This document shows positions 12,416 to 23,287 of a stretch of 64,000 nucleotides of DNA, piece after piece (position 1 is the stretch's first letter; each line of letters starts with the position of its first letter). Position numbers and translations under genes: made by a program. Under the pieces are notes generated by a model, which saw only the letters and a program-made list of their open reading frames with translations, did not search any database and was not told the origin of the DNA. This DNA comes from Gnomoniopsis sp. IMI 355080 (Eukaryota; Ascomycota; Sordariomycetes; Diaporthales; Gnomoniaceae). The stretch is from the NCBI GenBank assembly GCA_027946555.1, contig JAPEVC010000169.1:1-64000 (forward strand). The letters are read 5' to 3'.

Positions 12416-13121
12416 ATGGACGCTCCCGAGCCAGAACAGACCCCTTTCGCCGCCGTGACCGCGCAGACTTCAAAGCTTCAGAGATCTTATCAAGCTCTGC
12501 TCGACCAATCAACACCATACGTGACCTACAGATGGATCGGCTCGGGTGTCCTGCTTCTGATGTTCTTCGCGCGCATCCTTGTTGCGCAGGGCTGGTATAT
12601 CGGTTCGTGCTCTTTTCCTTCACCAGCGCGCGCATTTCTGTCCCTCACTTAGACCTATGACACTGACTACCTACTTTACAGTCGCTTATGCCCTTGGCAT
12701 TTATCTGCTCAACCTATTCCTCGCCTTTCTCCAACCCAAGTTCGACCCATCCAATGAGGCCCTCGACAATGAGATGGAGGATGGGGCTGTTGGCTCGCTC
12801 CCGACCAAGTCTGACGAGGAGTTTCGCCCATTCATCCGCCGCCTCCCCGAATTTAAGTTCTGGCACTCAGCAACTACTGTCATTGCCATCGCCTTCTTCT
12901 GCAGCTGGTTTGAGATCTTCAACGTGCCGGTCTTTTGGCCTGTCCTGGTCATGTACTGGTTTATCCTCTTCTTCTTGACCAGTAAGTCTGCGCAGAGTTT
13001 TCTATGCGTCGTCAGACCTTGCTAACCTTCGACAGTGCGCAAGCAAATCCAGCACATGATCAAGTACCGCTATGTTCCCTTCACCATCGGCAAGACTCGA
13101 TACACCAAGAGCAGCGAGTAA
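12416..13121 (+). CDS. RER1: Rer1 family ER retrieval receptor
   Basis: Golgi membrane protein that returns escaped ER membrane proteins in COPI vesicles. Exons 12416-12602, 12682-12981 and 13036-13121 give 190 aa, the family length. Four hydrophobic segments are visible: GSGVLLLMFFARILVAQGWYI, VAYALGIYLLNLFLAFL, TVIAIAFFCSWFEIFNVPVF and WPVLVMYWFILFFLT. Rer1 hallmarks are FLQPKFDP, DEEFRPFIRRLPEFKFW and the tail KQIQHMIKYRYVPFTIGKTRY. Both introns are short GT-AG (80 and 54 bases; the first donor is GTTCGT). The ATG sits in a CACCATGG context. Very confident. Confidence 0.95.
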
Positions 13122-14146
13122 AGGGGCCCTAGGCAGAGGCAGGATGATGATGCTCGCACGACAATGAGCTTGAAGAGGAAAACTGCAACGACCAGAGAGG
13201 AAAGACTCTTATTCTACGGCGAGCTCACGATTATTACTCTATGAATCGTTATAATATGCATTTGCACCTTAGCAAAGGAGTCGAGACGCGTTTCTCGCCT
13301 TTGCTGGTGGAAAATTGGGCGCATTGCGTTGAAGGATCATGCTTGCGACGGCGTTCCTGAGTCCTCTTGGTTACTGTCACAGCTGGGGATAGGACACAGC
13401 CAGAAAGCAACTCTGGGTTCCCGGAGTGCGTGCGTTATGTATTTTACGATCCTCGGTAGACGAACATGTGTCATGTTTAGACCCTCTTGTCCGCTTCCAC
13501 CAAGCAGTCCTGTGAATTTCAAGATGAATCTCGACCGACAGGCCTGTCAATCAATGTCTACTGAAAACTTGAACGGGTTGTCTGCGGTTTTCTTGTACGT
13601 GACTATTGGCGTGCCGCCCACCCTTCTCCCAACCAATATAGCTCGTTTCTGGGTTGTAATACTTGTTCAGGCGGGTTGTTACAGAATACTAACTACCTTA
13701 TCAACTAATTGCAACAGTGTCGCAAAGATGAACGGACTCCAGCTGCTTGTGGCTCCTGTCGAGGATAGTCGAGGATAGTCAAGCAATGGCTCATTCCGTA
13801 TCAACAGTGCCTAATATGCTAGAAAGTGAAAAATGAAAATCAAAATGGCCAGAAAAACTGCCTCCCAAGTCTCTCACCTGGCTTGATTGTGTGATTGAAG
13901 TGAAGTGGTCGAGAGAAGGCTGTATATACACTTACCGTGTAGCTGACTGCCAGGTGAGCTAGCTAGTGCAGTCCGGTAAACCTGCATGGGGACGACCCCT
14001 GGTCTCCTTGGCGCGACGTTCCGAGCTTTGGACTTTGTTTCTCTCCTTCAACAACCACTACGATTTCGCAGCCACTTCACTCACGAACTTGGCCCCAGGG
14101 CCCGATCAAAAGTCCAATCCTGATTGAATCATCATACAACGACAAG
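13122..14146. other. intergenic region between RER1 and PAF1
   Basis: About 1 kb with the RER1 3' region and the PAF1 promoter. A 10-base unit (GAGGATAGTC) is duplicated in tandem at 13761-13780. No coding signal seen. Confidence 0.5.
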
Positions 14147-15642
14147 ATGTCTTCCCAAGCGCCTCGCAATGGCGAGCGTTTTCACCAGGACTTCATCGCT
14201 AGAATCAGATACTCGAATGCGCTTCCACCACCACCAAACCCTCCCAAATTGATCGACATACCGAACACTGGCCTCGCGAGCGGACAGTATACTACTCCTG
14301 GCTTTGCCACCCGCCTACAGAGAGAACAGCCCTTGAACATAGAGGCAGATGCGGAGCTTGGAATGCCCTTGGACCTGGTAGGCATGCCAGGCGTCTTCGA
14401 CGGTGACGAGAGCTGTAAGTGACCGATGGTAGAGCCATCGTAACGTACGGTGGAAGGTGGCTGGCTAACTCTGTCCCAGCAATTCAAGCGCCGCCAAAAC
14501 CACCACAAGTCCACCCCCACGACCGCCTCCTCCTCCGACCACTGGCCACTCTGGGCAAGCCTCAGGCCTCTGGCACCTCCGTTTCCTTCCTGCGCCGCAC
14601 CGAATATATCTCCAACGCGAACACGACGAGCAAAGTCAGCCCCTTCCACCGTCAACCGTCAAGAACCGGTACCGGCGCCGCACCTCGGCCGCCTAAACGC
14701 AAGTCCCCCGAGCCCGAGGCTGGCACGCCGGCGGCCATCAGGCGCAAGATTGAGAAGGGCTTCGAGGCGGCGCGAGCGAATCTCAAGGACTTGAGTCGCG
14801 TGAAACATCCTACCAAGTCTGCCACCGCCAAGAATAAGGGCCTAAAGGTGGTGGAGGCCTTCTCCATTTTGCCAGAACTCGGCGCCTTCCCCGACTCCGG
14901 CGCCTACGTTACCTACAAATTCGCGCATGCGCCGATGCCCAACAGCAAAGAGGGATATGATAAGCGTCTTGAGACCAGCATTCTGAAGTTCACAGAGTTG
15001 ACTCCGGATTACGAGAAGCTCTTAAAGGCATACGAGCGCGACCCAGCAAACAATCCCAAGCCGCTGCAGCAGCACGCCTATGAGCTGTATCTGCCAAAGA
15101 ACCTCGAGGTGGCAGAGAAGTTCCGCCCTGCCTTTGATATGAACAATCCGAATCGCGACGAGGTGCTCGGCGATGGAGCGGCCGAGTATCTTTGGGCGCG
15201 TTCGTACGTGGCGACGATTGAAGCAGAGCATGACCATGTCGACAAGTACAGCGAAGAGATTGCGTTGTCGCTCGACAAGGACACGAAATCAGCCTGGTAT
15301 TATCCGATTATGCAGCGCAGCAGAATGGAGCCGCCACGACGCATTCTGCACAAGGCGGAGCAGCGGGAGGGCAAGGTTGTGGTAGCCGGCCGCGATTTCA
15401 GCATCAAAGACCCTAGCGAAGAATTCCGGAAACGATCAGAGAACTGGGGCAAAGAGCCGCGCTTCAATGTGGAGGTGGTTGCGGATGCCGAGGAGGCGAT
15501 GGACGAGGACGCCTCGCAGAGCGGGCGTGGGTCTCCCCGCCGTGACGAGAGTGAGGAGCCTGCCGCGAATGGCCGTCGCAACTACAGCGAGGATAGGCAC
15601 GAGGAAAGTGAGCAAGATGCAGAGGGTGATGAGGAGGAGTAG
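14147..15642 (+). CDS. PAF1: PAF1 subunit of the RNA polymerase II-associated Paf1 complex
   Basis: Scaffold subunit of the Paf1 complex, which travels with elongating RNA polymerase II and promotes H2B ubiquitination and H3K4/K36 methylation; nuclear. Exons 14147-14414 and 14480-15642 give 476 aa. The N-terminal motif ERFHQDFIARIRYSNALPPPP with PPKLIDIP is the Paf1 signature; HPHDRLLLRPL and SVSFLRRTEYIS follow after the 65-base intron (GTAAGT...CCCAG). The core holds EKFRPAFDMNN and AWYYPIMQRSRMEPPRR. The C-terminal about 60 residues are acidic with Ser/Arg, ending in a DEEE run, as in orthologues. Confidence 0.94.
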
Positions 15643-17474
15643 GCTGATTCTTCTGCGGTCCCTCTCTGGCACCGAGTGTGAGACTTGCCATCTTGTCCAA
15701 TGTGTAGTGGGGATGCTTCAAACTATATATTTGGCGCTCTGTTGTCTACTACAGGGGCAGGGACAACTCACAGAGCACAGCAGTGTACACGGCGCAGCTG
15801 TCCTTCATCCTCTTATTAGAATGGGATCATGTAATGCAAAATTTTCCAATGGTCTGGAATTTGATTTCCCACCTCCCAGTATGCATTGTTCACTTTACCT
15901 GGCATAGCTTTATATCCTCTAGTCATGATAGACCAGCCTCAAGATGCTGGAAGAACGAGGGGTGTGAGGCTGGGCATGGTTAATAAGAGGCACATAGCAA
16001 CCATCTAGGTAAGTAGGTATGCTATATCTTGAAGGTGATCTATTTTCGAGACTCGGGGCATGGACACATTTACAATATGCTGAACACCTAGACAGTCTCA
16101 CTGTGAATTGACTACCTTGGTAGGTGCCAATCAATAATTTCTCAAATGCCAATATGTCAGGTCACTGAGCTTATCGTTCAAAGCCATGATCGTGAGATTT
16201 CCAGTCGTGGGGTCAGGGCCTATGGCAGTCTCTTTGGAGTTGTAGTCATCCCCATCCCTCATTACAACCCAGCTTGCTTGACGCAGTGATGCCTCTGGCA
16301 ACCTCGTGAGCTGTCTGGATGATGAACTGATCCTCATATATTTTTAGCCAAGGTTCTAAGAATATATGTGACAACTTGACTGCGCATCCTCTCCCTGACC
16401 AAAGCTCCATTTAGCACCCAGAACTCAGTAGACACTGGTATTTTCGCAGAAAGATGCTTGTGGCCGAGATCATGGTGCAGCAACATGCAGATTACAAGTA
16501 CAGGGAGTCCAAGAAGGAGCACATATCAGAGTCCACCAGTCGCAAATCCCAGCATCACCAAGGCCTGCAGGTATTCAAAGCCAAAGAAGCATGCCGGCTA
16601 TCTTTTACAGTGCTATGAATAGGGAAGGGGATGGGGGGTCAAAGCGCCAATGACCAACCTTCAATATGCTTCTATATTTTGCTCATGATAACGAAGGGTA
16701 ACTATGCACAGACTGACAAACCAGCTTTATAGGTGAGCAGCACAGCGTTCTTCTTCATGAGAACCATGGCGAGACTCTTCAACTGACTTGTGAAGGAGAA
16801 TTGTTGCTGGTTTACATCTCCTACAGTCACAGGCATGGACGAATGTGTTGTCGCAACAGAGTAATTACAGAATCCCCCACGGTAGCGGATGGAGGTCCCG
16901 TACTCAAATAGCATTGCAGAAACAGAACAGAGTTCGTATCTCTTACTCTTGTCTAGTATCACCTCAAACTTCCCCGTAAGGGAGCTCGTGGGATATCCTA
17001 ATCAAGATCGACAGGGGAGGCGATGGCTGTCGACCGAGTCCGGCAGAAGACGTGTGTGCTGAAAGAAAAGGAAAATTGACGAGGCTTTGGCCTACCCTTA
17101 CCGTTGAGAATCAGCGTATTGCACTGATGAAGTCCTCAGCGTCGCTTGGAATGCTGCATTGCACTGTTTTTGCTTTTGCGCGTGCAAAGTGCTTCGTTTG
17201 TGGACGAAAGCAATGAGGTGAGATTGTTCGGGAGAAATTTTCCGCAGAGCCGCAAGCATTCAAGGTTTCTCTAACTGTGGAGATTTTTCGGACTGCAGAA
17301 GGGCTTGGCCGAGCCGGCACCGACCTTCTCTTATAGTGTGACATCATCAAGAATCGACGCCATCATTGCCTTAGGAGAATGGCCTTTTATGGTTTGATGC
17401 TCCTCAGATATGGCGTTTCTGTTCCGGAAACATTACGGTGGACATGAACCGTAGAGAGAAAATTAATTTAAAAA
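15643..17474. other. intergenic region upstream of the glutathione S-transferase
   Basis: About 1.8 kb, AT-richer than neighbours. Minus-strand frames of 60-90 codons lack domains. Nothing supportable beyond the promoter of the downstream gene. Confidence 0.5.
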
Positions 17475-18284
17475 ATGGCGCCCCAGATCAAGCTTTATAC
17501 AGCCGGCACGCCCAACGGGCAGAAGGTCAACATCGCACTCGAGGAGCTGGGACTTGATTATGAGGTGCACAAGATTGACATCGCCAAGAACGTGCAGAAA
17601 GAGCCATGGTTCCTCGATATCAATCGTCGGTCCCGTGACTTTGTTCCCTAAGAAAATACATACGAGCTGACCCAAGTCCCAGCGAACGGCCGCATCCCCG
17701 CCATCGTAGATGGCACACAACGCATCTTTGAAGGGGGTGCCATCTTGCAGTACCTCACCGCGCGCTACGATCGTGACCACAAGCTGTCGTTCCCCTACGA
17801 CTCGCCCGAGTACTGGGAGTCTATCTCGTGGGTAACATGGATGCAGAGCGGGATTGGACCTATGCAGGGCCAGGCAAATCACTTCTACCGGTACGCCCCG
17901 GAGAAGGTCCAGTATGCTATTGACCGGTACCAGACGGAGACCAAGCGGCTTTATCAGGTGCTGGAGGATCGCCTGGTAGCAGAGGAGAAAGGCGGGAAAG
18001 ATCTCTGGCTTGTGGGCGGCAAGTATAGCATTGCGGATCTGGCGTGTTTCTCGTGGGTAGAGTGGCATCGATGGGCAGGTGTCGAGCTGGACGGGTTCCC
18101 CAAGATTCAGACGTGGAAGCAGACGATCGAGAAGAGACCGGCCACAGAGAAGGGTTTGAATGTCCCAGATAAGTTTGAGCTGAGGGAGGCCATGAAGACG
18201 AAGGAGGGTGAGGAGGAGTATGCAAAGCACCATTCAAACTGGGTGATGCAGGGGCAGAAGGCTGACCAGGAGAAGCACAAGTAG
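17475..18284 (+). CDS. glutathione S-transferase, Ure2p-like class
   Basis: Conjugates glutathione to electrophiles or reduces disulfides; cytosolic. Exons 17475-17625 and 17683-18284 give 250 aa. The thioredoxin-like N-domain begins IKLYTAGTPNGQKVNIALEE, with the conserved INPNGRIPAIVDG element restored across the intron, then EGGAILQYL (the E-S/G glutathione-binding site). The helical C-domain has VTWMQSGIGPMQGQANHF and KYSIADLACFSWV, features of the Ure2p-like/GstA group of fungi. The donor is GTCGGT, unusual, but it is the only splice that yields the invariant Pro-Asn-Gly. Substrate cannot be read from sequence. Confidence 0.92.
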
Positions 18285-18799
18285 TCGGGGCCACATGAAA
18301 GATACGGCAATACTACTACACACTGGTATAAATGATGTTATCTTCTGCAAAGTCATCTTTGACCAGGCGGGGTAGCTACAAAAGAGAAACCTCTCGTTGA
18401 AAAATAAGTGAACTGCACTTGATACCTGCAATTCTAACCCTGAGCTTCCCTTCCTTTACATTTCTTCCTTCCTTCCTTCCTTCCTTCTTTCCTTCACCCT
18501 CCACCTCCCTTTCATTTATCTGGCCCCGTCGTCTACAGTAACCTTTCATCTCTTTCCACCTTTTCGTCCACGAGATTCTGCAATACACGGTTGGCTTTTT
18601 CCTTATTGCGACCCAATTAGGTATTCTCACCAGCTAACACTCGAGCAGTCTCGATCATCAAATCTCTCGATATTCATCAGAGCTATTTCTCCTTCATCGA
18701 CACAACCCTTCATCGAATCTCTTCTTCATCACTCTACACCTGAACACTGTAAATCCTGACACCCCCACTAGCCTATTCATCGTCGCAAACCCGATCAAA
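18285..18799. promoter_or_regulatory. pyrimidine-rich upstream region of the first 2EXR gene
   Basis: About 500 bases. From 18440 to 18780 the plus strand is strongly C/T-rich, a common fungal core-promoter/leader property. It contains the CCTT microsatellite listed separately. Confidence 0.5.
18465..18493. repeat. CCTT tetranucleotide microsatellite
   Basis: Repeated TTCC units, slightly interrupted, upstream of the 2EXR gene that starts at 18800. Likely length-polymorphic; possible influence on the promoter is only inference. Confidence 0.8.
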
Positions 18800-19858
18800 A
18801 TGGCGTCTATCTATCGTGATGAGCATCGCGCAAAGTACGACATGACAAAGGTCCACGAGACCACCTCTTTTCCTCAATTCCACAAGTTCTGCGCCGAGAT
18901 TCAAACTCTGATCTTTGAGCACGTGGCGATTGTCGCCGCCGAAGACCTTCCCGACACGTATATGTTCGAGTTCAAAGTTTGCCAGGACGGCGGTGATACA
19001 GTGGGCTCGTTCAGACCCAGCCCTACTCTCGACGACGCCAACAAAAGCGTCCGCATCCTCATGCAGACCTGTCGTGCTGCTCACCAGGCCGTCATCAATA
19101 TGGGAGTCCTAGAGGTCGTCTACAAGAAGGACTGCGACCTGCAAGACAACAGCAAACAGCTACGCTATGCCGTCATGCCTTTCAACTATGAGCGTAGCAC
19201 CTTCTTCGCCAACATCCGTTACGATTTGGCTACAGTGCGACTTTGTACCCGCGGCTTCGATTTTGCCACTCGTGTCAAGAACTTGACGCTGGTCGTGTCA
19301 CCTGATATCACGGGGGTTCGGGAGCTTGAGGACGTCTGCAAAATCGTTGAGCGCTTCCCTAACGTTGAGAACTGCACACTGATCAACTATGTATTCTGGT
19401 CCACAGCATGGGGCTTTGGCTATGGTGAGAACTGAACTGCAGACTGCTACAACAACACAGCAAGATATCTGAGGGAGAAGGAGCACATGCGAAGTGTACC
19501 AGGTCGCACGCACGAAGTTTCCTCGACTCTACATACGAAGAACAAGGCGGCCCCCACATCTGGCAAGCTTGCTGACAAAGTCAATGGAAAAGCTCACGGT
19601 GGTAGTGCGAATCAAGAGCGTACACCTGACAGTGTGGCCGCCCTGAAGCACGCTATCGATGAGCTGGAAGGGGTCTTGACCAATACCCAATGGCGCAATG
19701 GGCATTGGTCATGGTCATCGGTCAACATGCGACTGCAATGGACGAGCAAGGAGGATGGTTCTTTGGGGTTGGACAACGCTTCCTTCGAATTCCTGATGGC
19801 CGATCTTTCGTTTCAGTCTACCCACATCACGAATAAGCGCAGAACCACACAGCAGTGA
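18800..19858 (+). pseudogene. 2EXR-domain protein with an in-frame TGA after codon 211
   Basis: The first 211 codons (18800-19435) begin in good context (AAAATGG) and carry the 2EXR-type start: TSFPQFHKFCAEIQTLIFE, the F-P-x-F...I-Q-x-I-x-E pattern. The function of 2EXR proteins is unknown. A TGA at 19433-19435 ends it, but the same frame stays open with coding-like sequence for 140 more codons to 19858, starting ACTADC-like residues then ARYLREKEHMR and later ELEGVLTNTQWRNGHWSWSSV. Either a nonsense change, a consensus error, or a very short in-frame intron (36 bases, GTGAGA at 19427 to CACAG at 19462) explains it. If only the upstream part is made, it is a normal short protein. Combined length would be about 340-352 aa, close to other 2EXR proteins. 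Pseudogene status is tentative. Confidence 0.6.
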
Positions 19859-20329
19859 TGAAAGCAAGGAATAGTCGGTACTTCAGACAAAATCAATGGA
19901 TGGAGTCGATCAGGCCGCGGAGCGAGGGGCTTCTGAGTGACCACGCGGGAGAGGTCAATAGTCGCTTAGGATGGACCGATGAGTCAGAAGTTTCGTTTTC
20001 GCCATTTGGGATTTGGGCGTCTGTAGATGAGAGCAAGTCCAGGGTCATACAAGACCTGAGAATATGGGAAATCCATATGAAAAGCATCTACGATGTCCCA
20101 TGATTTCTCAGTGAGAGTTCTGCAATTGCACCATCCGGCAAGTTTTTTTTAGTTTTGTTTGAAAAGTGTGATATGAATTGTTCGTACTGACACATCCAGT
20201 CTGATGGTCTGATTTTTCCCAGATCCTACCAACGCCATCGCTATGCTAAAGCAGAACCCCTTCCATTGCTCTTAATCGTTAAAACATGCTTGAAGTGAGA
20301 AAACAACAGTACAAAGATCCATACCCTCA
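19859..20329. other. intergenic region between 2EXR gene and PLC-like gene
   Basis: About 470 bases between converging genes. Nothing recognisable; one short open frame of 82 codons has no domain. Confidence 0.5.
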
Positions 20330-21613
20330 TCACAGCATGACCAAAGAGCTCAGTGCAACCACGGCCAGTGCGACCATTACATCGCTCATCCGACCCGTCC
20401 TCGACGCCGCGCTACTAGCCACGCTCGCCTCGCTGCTCGTCCTCCCCGTGGCGGTGATGCCATTGAGCATGTCCGCCGTGTCGATCGCCGGTCCCACACT
20501 GTAGAAATCCACCAATGCAAAGACTGGCGCGGTGCCCCACTCCGAATTGCAGTCATAAGCCTCAAACGCCAGGGCGCCAGGCATTGTGGTGTTGTCGCTG
20601 TTGGTGGTGGCGATGGCATCGACATTGGGCAGCATGGCGCTCGAGGTGATGGACTTGTAGAGGAAGTGGTTCATCAGGGGGAGGTAGCCGGCGGAGATGG
20701 CGTCATCGGCAGAGGAGAGCGAGGTGGGGCGGTCGAGGGAGCAGTTGAAGTTGGTAAAAGACGTAATTTCGTATGCCGTCTCAAAGACATAGTCCCACTC
20801 GTTGAGAAGGTAGGGATATGTGGTGGAGGCGTTGATGGCGGCGATGAAGGTCACCAGCCGCTCACCGTCGTCGATCATGGTCTGCAACGTGGGCCAGTCG
20901 GTGGTTGCGGACGATGTTGCGGGAGTATAGCCGTAGGTGGAGATGTTGGACGATGTGAAGGCCTCGCCGAAAGTGGAGACATCCTCATCATCGCTGTTCA
21001 CGAGCAACAGGGTCACGACTTCGTTTGGGTTGTTGTCCATCCAGTACTTGATCTTCTCAAGCCAGGCTTCCAGCGTGCCCGCATCGAGGAGCTCGCACGT
21101 TGTGTGGCAAAGCCTCAGCGTGCCGTTCTCGTTGTGGACCTGCGCAGACAGGAGTCGGATTCCGGAAGAAAGTGCCACTGTTGCGTTGTAGTATTGATTA
21201 CCCGCCACCGAGTTGTCCGTGCTGGCGTCCCGAAGGAAAGCCGAGTCGTGGGCGCCCATGTGTGTCACATTGTTGTACTGACGCGAACACAGGTCCACAG
21301 AGTTGTTGCAGGCCACGGTAGAGTTTGAAGAGGTCGAGGATGTGGACGAAGCTGATGATCCTGTCGCGACGGCTGTGGCGGTGGAAGAGGTCGTTGTAGT
21401 AGCCCATGTGTCCCATGCAGAAGATGTTGTTGTTGTCTCGCCGCCAGAGCCTCCTTGGTCTCCGCCGCCCATACCACTGCTTCCGGTACCTGAGCCTCCC
21501 TGGCCGCCCGACTGTCCTCCAGCACCCCCCGCGCCGCCAGCACCCTGCGGCATAGCCTGAACCGCCACTGCCAGTGACAAAGCCGCCGTTATTATTGAGC
21601 GAAGAGAAGGCAT
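20330..21613 (-). CDS. secreted/GPI-anchored PI-PLC-like phosphodiesterase
   Basis: Single exon, 427 aa. Residues 1-20 are a signal peptide (SIITAALSLAVAVQA). A Gly/Gln then Ser/Thr linker (about 22-100) probably O-glycosylated precedes a TIM-barrel of the PLC-like phosphodiesterase superfamily. The active-site region is THMGAHDSAF (H122) and RLCHTTC (H170), then the helix TLEAWLEKIKYWMDNNPNEVVTLLLVN typical of this fungal group. Many N-glycosylation sequons are present. The last about 16 residues are hydrophobic after a small-residue stretch, a likely GPI-attachment signal. Substrate is unknown; family members are often only annotated as PLC-like. Expected location: cell wall or plasma membrane outer face. 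Confidence 0.88.
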   Translation of the reverse strand: MPSLRSIITAALSLAVAVQAMPQGAGGAGGAGGQSGGQGGSGTGSSGMGGGDQGGSGGETTTTSSAWDTWATTTTSSTATAVATGSSASSTSSTSSNSTVACNNSVDLCSRQYNNVTHMGAHDSAFLRDASTDNSVAGNQYYNATVALSSGIRLLSAQVHNENGTLRLCHTTCELLDAGTLEAWLEKIKYWMDNNPNEVVTLLLVNSDDEDVSTFGEAFTSSNISTYGYTPATSSATTDWPTLQTMIDDGERLVTFIAAINASTTYPYLLNEWDYVFETAYEITSFTNFNCSLDRPTSLSSADDAISAGYLPLMNHFLYKSITSSAMLPNVDAIATTNSDNTTMPGALAFEAYDCNSEWGTAPVFALVDFYSVGPAIDTADMLNGITATGRTSSEASVASSAASRTGRMSDVMVALAVVALSSLVML

Positions 21614-23287
21614 TGTGTGATGTAAATATTACGAAGTGGGTAAGATACCGGACGTCTCAGGGACTATCGCAAGTCTCTGGTATATATTTGGTATCACTTG
21701 CGGAGAAAGAGCAACAAGGTGCAGAAAGATATTCAAATCAAGTAAACCCGGAAATCTCAGAGGAAGCAACCCAACATTCATATACACTTGTATATGAGCC
21801 AACGCAAATATTTGATATCATTAAGGGGCGAACCGCAGTCATAGTGGAGAGCTCGGGACAGACACGGCGTGAGGCGCAGCTTGAACCACGGCATGAAGCC
21901 TCGTCCCCTTGTTGAAACAAACCACGACTTTTCCGAGCAATCATATAGCGCCATTCTGTTTGCTGTTTACCTCTTGAAAAAACTTTGACAGGCCGCCAAC
22001 CCCCCTATTTGTTCGCATATGGCGCCAAAATAGTGACCTTACTAGAGCTGTACAGCCGCGTATTTAGGTGACGATGCTGCTTGTGCCCGGGCAACGAACC
22101 AGCCGCCATCTCCAGGATGATCAGCAGCTTCGTGGTGAGAGGAGGCAAGTTTTGCCAGAGACGATCCGTGTGCGCATTCGAGATCTGACATCAGCTACCC
22201 CATTATAACGGGCTGGGACGAAAGATATTATCCAACACGAGCGTGTGCTATAGACAAAAATTGACATGGCAGCTGTCGAGGCTGGTTGGCAAGGCTGGAA
22301 GGTCGCGGTGTGACGTTGAAATTCCTGTGCAGATCTCTAGCAGAGTGGCTGAAGAGCCCACAGTGGCTAGAAGCTGGCCACGCGGCAGTCCTTGTTACCT
22401 CGTCTGAGGGAAATCTTGCGCACTGTACATCACAGGCAGTGCCGTTAGCAGGCTCGGACAGTGTTCATCCGGGTCTATGAACGGTCCTGCATGGATCATC
22501 GTGGCATGGCCCGCCCGCCATACATTTATTTTTGGCTGCTGCCAACGAAGCGAGCCCCAGCCAAGAGCAAACATCTATTCCCCCGTATAGGTCTTGAGCA
22601 ACGCGAACGAGTCTTGCCACTTTGGATGCTCCGTCGGCAGATTGTCGCCGAATAGAAGCAGAATTGATGATTCATATAGACAGTCCAAACATGGGACAAC
22701 ACAGTGATTGCGGGCCTAGGAATCTGATCTTGGCTTTTCAATAAAGTTGACCAGCTCTGGGGACCCTGATTTTCCAAGATGGGGCTGAGATCGTCGTCGT
22801 CAGTCAGTTCCGCCAATTCAGACCACGACAAGCCAGGGTGCCCTGAACTTCAATGCCGGGATGTGGGACATCGTCAGCTGCCTCTCCCGGAGTTGCTGCG
22901 CCAACTTGGTCGGCTTCAACGGCACCTCGAATTCATCCATTGCCATACTCAGATGAAGATTTTTACTGTGGTCTTCGGATATACGACAAGCAAGTGGATC
23001 AGCTAGACTCGCCAAGCCCTGTAAGTACGGCGCCGCAATTGAATTGGACGTGAATATATGTTGTAGTCCCAAGAGCGACTCCCCCTGTGCACACAACGGA
23101 AAGACAGTTCGATCCTCCGAGAGACCCGATAGGTCTCGACCAAGACATCACGAGTTATGACACACAGGATTACATTGCGTGTTAGCCATCGCCTCTCGCA
23201 GCCTCTCACTCCCACACAGTACGGGAAAGACGCTCTCGCGTTGAGCTGAACCACAAAGACAGTATACGTGTACCCTGCTCATTGCCC
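21614..23287. other. intergenic region between PLC-like and GH43 genes
   Basis: About 1.7 kb including the promoter of the PLC-like gene. Frames are short and without domains. No element recognised. Confidence 0.5.

Noticed and set aside
17463..18233. 256-codon minus-strand open frame
   Set aside because: Lies opposite the glutathione S-transferase exons and runs through its intron; no ATG start and no domain.
20666..21328. 220-codon plus-strand open frame
   Set aside because: Antisense of the PLC-like gene; low-complexity Val/Gly-rich translation caused by biased codons.
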